NCBI RefSeq assembly: GCF_900631615.1
Contig: NZ_LR131273.1
Location: 4,248,850-4,312,849 of the forward strand
DNA length: 64,000 nt
DNA from: Tsukamurella paurometabola
GTDB lineage: Bacteria > Actinomycetota > Actinomycetes > Mycobacteriales > Mycobacteriaceae
Direction of reading: 5' to 3'
Shown here: positions 59,942 through 64,000 of the stretch, one piece after another
Layout: every line of letters begins with the position of its first letter
Position numbering within the stretch: position 1 is the stretch's first letter
Program-made: the position numbers and the translations under genes
Notes under the pieces: model-generated
Database searches by the model: none
Told to the model about the DNA's origin: nothing
Seen by the model: the letters and a program-made list of their open reading frames with translations, nothing else

Positions 59942-62593
59942 TCAGAAGTCCGCTTCGTCGGCTTCCTGTGGAGCGTCGCCGCCGCGCAGCACCATGAGCA
60001 GTCCGGGCAGCTCGTCGGGCGTGACGAGCACGTCGCGCGCCTTGGACCCCTCCGACGGCCCGACGATGTCGCGGGTCTCCATGAGGTCCATGAGGCGGCC
60101 GGCCTTCGCGAAGCCCACCCGCAGCTTGCGCTGCAACATCGAGGTCGACCCGAACTGCGAGGACACCACCAGCTCGACGGCCTGCAGGAAGACGTCGAGG
60201 TCGTCGCCGATATCCGGGTCGACGTCCTTCTTCTCGACCTTGGTCTCGGTGACGCCGTTGGCGTAGTCGGGCTCGGCCTGATTGCGCACGAAGTCGACGA
60301 CGGAGCCGATCTCCTCGTCGGTGATGAACGCGCCCTGCATGCGGGTGGTCTTGCCGCCCATCGGCAGGAAGAGCGCGTCGCCCATGCCGATCAGCTTCTC
60401 GGCACCCGGCTGGTCGAGGATGACCCGGGAGTCCGTCAGGGAGCTGGTCGCGAAGGCCAGCCGCGACGGGACGTTGGTCTTGATGAGGCCGGTGACGACG
60501 TCGACCGACGGACGCTGCGTCGCGAGCACCAGGTGGATGCCGGCGGCGCGTGCCTTCTGCGTGATCCGGACGATCGCCTCCTCGACGTCGCGCGGTGCGG
60601 TCATCATGAGGTCCGCGAGCTCGTCGACGATGGCGACGATGTACGGGTACGGCCGGTACTCGCGCTCGCTGCCGAGCGGCGTGGTGATCTCGCCCGACTT
60701 GACCTTGCGGTTGAAGTCGTCGATGTGCCGCACGCGCGAGGCCTGCATGTCCTTGTAGCGCTGCTCCATCTCCTCGACCAGCCAGGCCAGCGCGGCCGCG
60801 GCCTTCTTCGGGTCGGTGATGATGGGCGTGATGAGGTGCGGGATGCCCTCGTAGGGCGTCAGCTCGACCATCTTCGGGTCGATGAGGATCATCCGGACCT
60901 CATCGGGGGTGGCGCGCGCGAGCAGGGAGACGAGCATCGAGTTGACGAAGCTCGACTTGCCGGAGCCCGTGGAACCGGCGACCAGCAGGTGGGGCATCTT
61001 GGCGAGGTTGGCGTTGACCATCTCGCCCTCGATGTCCTTGCCGAGGCCGATCACCAGGGGGTGCGTGTCCCTGCGCGTGTTGTCCGCGGCCAGCACGTCG
61101 GCCAGGCGGACCATCTCACGGTCGGTGTTGGGCACCTCGATGCCCACGGCGGACTTGCCGGGGATCGGCGCGAGCAGCCGGACGTTGTCGGTCGCCACCG
61201 CGTACGAGATGTTGCGGTGCAGCTGGGTGACCTTCTCGACCTTGACGCCGGGGCCGAGCTCGAGTTCGTACCGCGTGACCGTCGGGCCGCGGGTGTAGCC
61301 GGTGACCGCCGCATCGATCTTGAACTGCTCCATGACCCCGCTGATCGCGTCGATCATGGCGTCGTTCGCACTGGTCCCCGCCTTGGCCGGCTCGCCCTCG
61401 ATCAGCAGGTCGGCGGGCGGGAGGACGTAGTCCTCGCTGTCGATGGTCCGCGCGACCGTGAACTCGGTCGCCTTCGGGGCCGGCGGCGGCGTGTGGTCCT
61501 TGACCACCGCGGTGCGGCGCGGCTTAGGGGCGGGGGGCACCTCGACGGTGGGCTCCTCCGACGGTGCCGGCTCGGGCGTGATCGGCGCGGTCACCTCGTC
61601 CGACGGTGCCGGGTCGGCCTCGGGGGCGGCCTTGCGGCGGCGCCCGCGCTTCGGCGGCTCGGGGTCGGCCGGGTAGTTGTCGTACGGGTCGCCGTACGGG
61701 GTCAGGGCACGGGTCGCGGTGTCGCCGCGGCCCGCATCGAAAGCCGCGAACGGTGAATCGAGGTCGTCGTCGGAGGCCTGGTCCCAGGGCTCCTCGGCGT
61801 CGCCGTACTGCTCCTTCATGTCGACGCCGAAGTAGAACTTGAGCCGGTCGACGATCTCGCGCACGGTCATGCCACTCACCAGGAGCAGGCCGAACGCCGC
61901 GACGAGGACGAGCAGCGGCACGGAGATCCAGGGGGTGAAACCGTCGGTGAGCGGGCCGCCGACGACGTACCCGAGGTAGCCGCCCGCCGCCGCGCGGTCG
62001 TCGAACGTCGACGGCCCTCCGGACGCGATGTGCAGCAGCCCGAGGAACGGCAGGACGATGAGGGCGGTGCCGACGCGATGGCGCACGTGCGCCGACGGAT
62101 TGTCGGGCCGCCGCATCATGATCACACCGAGCGCGATGGCCAGCGGCGGGACGAGGACCGCGAACCAGCCGACGACCGCGCGCACCCCCGTCGAGAAGAA
62201 GGACCCCACGGGCCCGCCTGCATCGAAGTAGACGGCTGCACCGAGGATGATCGCGACGGCGAAGAGCGCGAGCGCGAGACCGTCGCGCGAGTGGGTCGGC
62301 TTCGGCGGGGCGACCTCACCGGTCGCGGGTGCGGTCTCGGCCTCGTCGGCGTGGCGCCCGGTCCGGACGGCACCACCGACCCCCTTGGCCAGCAGTTTCC
62401 ATCCGGCGCCGAGGCCGCGGGCCACTCCCCCACCGCCGCGCGATGCGCCCTTGGGGGCCGCGGCGCCCTGCTTGGCGCGGCTGCGCGGGGCGGCCTGTCG
62501 GCTGCGCGTCGGGCTCGCGGCGCGGCTGGACCGCGTACCCCCGGAACGGGAGCTCGCGGTGCCGCGCGCGCGGGTGGTGGTCTTCGATGCCAT
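59942..62593 (-). CDS. ftsK: FtsK/SpoIIIE DNA translocase
   Basis: An 883-residue divisome motor that clears chromosome from the septum. The N-terminal 70 residues are basic; about four membrane helices lie within residues 95-250; a Pro/Glu-rich linker runs to 370; the motor carries Walker [16 protein letters not shown] near 530, [13 protein letters not shown] near 564 and [15 protein letters not shown] near 685; the gamma winged helix ([19 protein letters not shown]) is at the end. ATG 62593 follows TAGACT by six bases, without a ribosome-binding site. The length is typical of actinobacterial FtsK. Confidence 0.95.
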   Translation of the reverse strand: MASKTTTRARGTASSRSGGTRSSRAASPTRSRQAAPRSRAKQGAAAPKGASRGGGGVARGLGAGWKLLAKGVGGAVRTGRHADEAETAPATGEVAPPKPTHSRDGLALALFAVAIILGAAVYFDAGGPVGSFFSTGVRAVVGWFAVLVPPLAIALGVIMMRRPDNPSAHVRHRVGTALIVLPFLGLLHIASGGPSTFDDRAAAGGYLGYVVGGPLTDGFTPWISVPLLVLVAAFGLLLVSGMTVREIVDRLKFYFGVDMKEQYGDAEEPWDQASDDDLDSPFAAFDAGRGDTATRALTPYGDPYDNYPADPEPPKRGRRRKAAPEADPAPSDEVTAPITPEPAPSEEPTVEVPPAPKPRRTAVVKDHTPPPAPKATEFTVARTIDSEDYVLPPADLLIEGEPAKAGTSANDAMIDAISGVMEQFKIDAAVTGYTRGPTVTRYELELGPGVKVEKVTQLHRNISYAVATDNVRLLAPIPGKSAVGIEVPNTDREMVRLADVLAADNTRRDTHPLVIGLGKDIEGEMVNANLAKMPHLLVAGSTGSGKSSFVNSMLVSLLARATPDEVRMILIDPKMVELTPYEGIPHLITPIITDPKKAAAALAWLVEEMEQRYKDMQASRVRHIDDFNRKVKSGEITTPLGSEREYRPYPYIVAIVDELADLMMTAPRDVEEAIVRITQKARAAGIHLVLATQRPSVDVVTGLIKTNVPSRLAFATSSLTDSRVILDQPGAEKLIGMGDALFLPMGGKTTRMQGAFITDEEIGSVVDFVRNQAEPDYANGVTETKVEKKDVDPDIGDDLDVFLQAVELVVSSQFGSTSMLQRKLRVGFAKAGRLMDLMETRDIVGPSEGSKARDVLVTPDELPGLLMVLRGGDAPQEADEADF

Positions 62594-62599
62594 GGGGGC

Positions 62600-62605
62600 A
62601 GTCTA
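62600..62605 (-). promoter_or_regulatory. -10 box of ftsK, leaderless type
   Basis: Minus-strand TAGACT, six bases, ATG 62593. Confidence 0.55.
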
Positions 62606-62667
62606 TCGACATTAACCCCATCAGTATCAAGTGCCACACTTGTAACAGCAGGACCTGCGGCGGGTCG

Positions 62668-63285
62668 TCAGAGCGAGCGGACCACGGCACCGAGGAGGTC
62701 GATGTCGCCGTCGGCGCCCTCGAACGTGACCAGCGCCTCGTCCCGACCGAAGGCCCACATCGTGACCTCGCCGATCGCACCGATCACCGCCACCTCCGGC
62801 CCGCGCCCGACGGTCGCGACGGTGCCCTCCTCCGTCGTCAGGCTGATCCGCAGCGGCGCGCCGCGCATCGTCACCCGCGCGATCCGCCCGACCACGTCGT
62901 GCAGCCCGCGTTCGACCCGCTTGTCGAGCACCCGTGGCGTCCACCCCGTCGCGGCTCGCCGGATGTCCTCGGTGTGCACGAAGTACTCGCCGAGATTCGC
63001 CTGCTCGTCGACGAGCCGTAGCGGCGAGAACCGCGGCGGGCCGCCCGCCACGGTCTCGAGCAGATCCTCGAACGGGCGGGCGGCGATCTGCGCCTGAACC
63101 TTCTCCGTATAACCGGCGAGCGGACGAACGAGGATGCCCGCCATCGCGTCGGGGCGCCCCTCGCGGAGGATCAGGTGCGCGAGGAGTTCCCGCACGGTCC
63201 AGTCGCCGCAGAGCGTCGGGGCGTCGGGGCCGGCGGCGCGCGCCGCTTCGACGAGGGCGGCGCGTTCACTCCGAGCAGGCTTCAC
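62668..63285 (-). CDS. DinB/MDMPI-fold protein of the TIGR03085 group
   Basis: A 205-residue protein of the mycothiol-dependent maleylpyruvate isomerase N-terminal type. It has CGDWTVRELLAHLILREGRPDAM near residues 26-48, with a His that ligates metal in the family, and a further block GEYFVHTEDIRRA near 100-112 with the second His. It probably binds a metal and mycothiol; the substrate is unknown. GTG 63285 is preferred because TAGGGT lies seven bases upstream. It reads away from the divergent secreted-protein gene. Confidence 0.75.
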   Translation of the reverse strand: MKPARSERAALVEAARAAGPDAPTLCGDWTVRELLAHLILREGRPDAMAGILVRPLAGYTEKVQAQIAARPFEDLLETVAGGPPRFSPLRLVDEQANLGEYFVHTEDIRRAATGWTPRVLDKRVERGLHDVVGRIARVTMRGAPLRISLTTEEGTVATVGRGPEVAVIGAIGEVTMWAFGRDEALVTFEGADGDIDLLGAVVRSL

Positions 63286-63292
63286 ACCGGCC

Positions 63293-63298
63293 ACCCTA
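63293..63298 (-). promoter_or_regulatory. -10 box of the MDMPI-like gene, leaderless type
   Basis: Minus-strand TAGGGT, seven bases, GTG 63285. Confidence 0.5.
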
Positions 63299-63371
63299 GT
63301 GCTGCCGGGCGGTGTGCCGCACGGCACTCTCGCGCTCGCGAACCTCGTACTGAAATCAAGACGAAGTGTCC

Positions 63372-63377
63372 TATACT
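63372..63377 (+). promoter_or_regulatory. -10 box of secreted-protein gene, leaderless type
   Basis: TATACT, seven bases, ATG 63385. This is the best match to the vegetative -10 consensus in the window. Confidence 0.6.
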
Positions 63378-63384
63378 TCACCGC

Positions 63385-63990
63385 ATGATTGCGAACTCAA
63401 TGTCGACGTCCCGCCGCACGCGCCTCGCCTCGGCCACCGCGCTCCTCGCCGCCGTGGCGGCGGGCTCGACGCTCGCCGCGCCCGCGGCGTCCGCCGCCCC
63501 CGTGTCCAAGGCCCTGGTCCTCACCCAGGCGCAGTTCCCCGCCGGGTCGGTCGATTACCGCACCGGCCAACTGGGCGGCGAAGCGGTCTCCATCAAGCCC
63601 TCCGCCCCGCAGCAGTGCAAGGACGCGGCGAACCGCCTGAACGGCGCGACCGCGAACGCCCAGTCCGCCGCCGCCTCGGCCCGCAACGGATACTCGTTCA
63701 TGACGGCCGGCGTCATCTCGCCCGCCCAGGGTGCGCTCTGGCGCGGGGTCGCGCAGGCGTGCTCGGGCCGGATCGCGGAGATTCCGGTCCCCGGTGATCT
63801 GACCCGGTACAACCCCGCCGTCATCACCTACGGCGAGGACGAGCGGGCCGGTGCCATCGAGGGTGCGGCCGACGTCAACGGCTACACGGTGAACGTCTAC
63901 GTGCGCGGGCTCAGCGAGACCCCGGCCAACTCCGCCCGCTTCTGGCAGGTCTTCCGCGCGCAGATCCAGAAGATCGAGGCGGCGCGCTGA
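63385..63990 (+). CDS. secreted protein of unknown function
   Basis: A 201-residue exported protein. Residues 1-37 form a signal peptide with Arg-Arg near position 10 and the cleavage region PAASAAPVS. The mature part has two cysteines (in QQCKDAANRL and AQACSGRI) that may form a disulphide, and a block GYTVNVYVRGLSETPANSARFWQVFRAQIQKIE at the end. It resembles short secreted proteins of Mycobacteriales (DUF5642/sensor-like), but I recognise no family securely. The next gene's ATG overlaps its stop by one base. Confidence 0.7.
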   Translation: MIANSMSTSRRTRLASATALLAAVAAGSTLAAPAASAAPVSKALVLTQAQFPAGSVDYRTGQLGGEAVSIKPSAPQQCKDAANRLNGATANAQSAAASARNGYSFMTAGVISPAQGALWRGVAQACSGRIAEIPVPGDLTRYNPAVITYGEDERAGAIEGAADVNGYTVNVYVRGLSETPANSARFWQVFRAQIQKIEAAR

Positions 63991-64000
63991 TGCGTCCGGG
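63990..64000 (+). CDS. possible start of the next gene (partial)
   Basis: An ATG overlaps the stop codon of the secreted-protein gene by one base (TGATG), a usual coupled start. Only three full codons are visible, so nothing more can be said. Confidence 0.3.

Noticed and set aside
62628-62642. Palindrome CAAGTG-CCA-CACTTG upstream of ftsK
   Set aside because: Arms of only six bases and no known regulator; the gap is too short to judge and the ftsK -10 box lies 23 bases away.
1-64000. CRISPR arrays, rRNA and tRNA genes, prophage
   Set aside because: I saw no regularly spaced repeats, no cloverleaf-like sequence, no rRNA stretches and no phage genes; the only mobile element is the IS630 copy.

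Overview
The window is high-GC DNA (by eye about 70% G+C) from a mycolate-containing actinobacterium of the Mycobacteriales. An Emb-type arabinosyltransferase, a mycothiol-dependent-isomerase-like protein, ChiZ-like and Psp-like genes and the recA/recX/lexA/nrdR order all point there. From memory, the backbone follows the Mycobacterium tuberculosis stretch Rv2714 to Rv2748c (PAC2 protein, hydrolase, nrdR, LysM protein, lexA, terC, hflX, dapF, miaA, DUF349, miaB, recX, recA, DUF3046, glycosyltransferase, Psp locus, clgR, pgsA, ftsK), with lineage-specific genes inserted. Tsukamurella or a close relative is my guess; that is inference, not a database result.

Layout. 1-9.7 kb: the end of a permease, a hydrolase/MarR pair, the PAC2 gene with two tandem paralogous hydrolases, a DUF3516 helicase, an SRPBCC protein, and a divergent pair (DUF5997 and a LysR effector domain without its DNA-binding domain). 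9.7-10.9 kb: a complete IS630-family element sitting in the -10 box of an isochorismatase-like gene. 10.9-13.1 kb: the peroxide-defence module oxyR / ahpC-ahpD. 13.2-21.4 kb: an orphan membrane protein between two near-identical hairpins, an ActP/MctC-type carboxylate symporter with its DUF485 partner, an aminotransferase and the helicase HrpA, the last two from one shared symmetric promoter. 21.4-23.7 kb: nrdR, the LysM/ChiZ-like division inhibitor and lexA, with two LexA boxes and a PafBC-type (RecA-NDp) motif. 23.7-29.2 kb: a DMT transporter with its LysR regulator, and an acyl-CoA dehydrogenase pair with a TetR regulator whose palindrome covers promoter and start codon. 29.2-37.7 kb: hflX, dapF, miaA, DUF349/AAA ATPase, miaB. 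37.8-42.4 kb: a glutamate-type ABC importer (gluABCD) with a second substrate-binding lipoprotein. 42.4-49.5 kb: VOC protein, recX-recA, a methyltransferase and an indolepyruvate:ferredoxin oxidoreductase. 49.7-54.2 kb: a lone emb gene, DUF3046 and a glycosyltransferase. 54.2-57.8 kb: the Psp envelope-stress locus (clgR, pspA, pspM-like, a 56-residue membrane protein), cinA/pncC and pgsA. 57.8-64 kb: a PrmC-related methyltransferase, terC under a probable yybP-ykoY (Mn2+) riboswitch, ftsK, an MDMPI-like protein and a secreted protein.

Three themes recur. (1) About 20 genes lack a Shine-Dalgarno sequence and have a TANNNT -10 box exactly 6-8 nt before the start codon, the arrangement of leaderless transcription. 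(2) The DNA-damage genes lexA, the LysM gene and recA share LexA boxes; recA and the LysM gene also share a TTGTCAG/TAG promoter motif. (3) The 9-mer CGACGGTGC (either strand) appears about 37 times by eye, far above what composition predicts, inside genes and in terminator hairpins. Candidates for an undescribed system are the DUF5997/LysR-effector pair, the riboswitch that overlaps the terC ribosome-binding site, and the small Psp-locus membrane protein.
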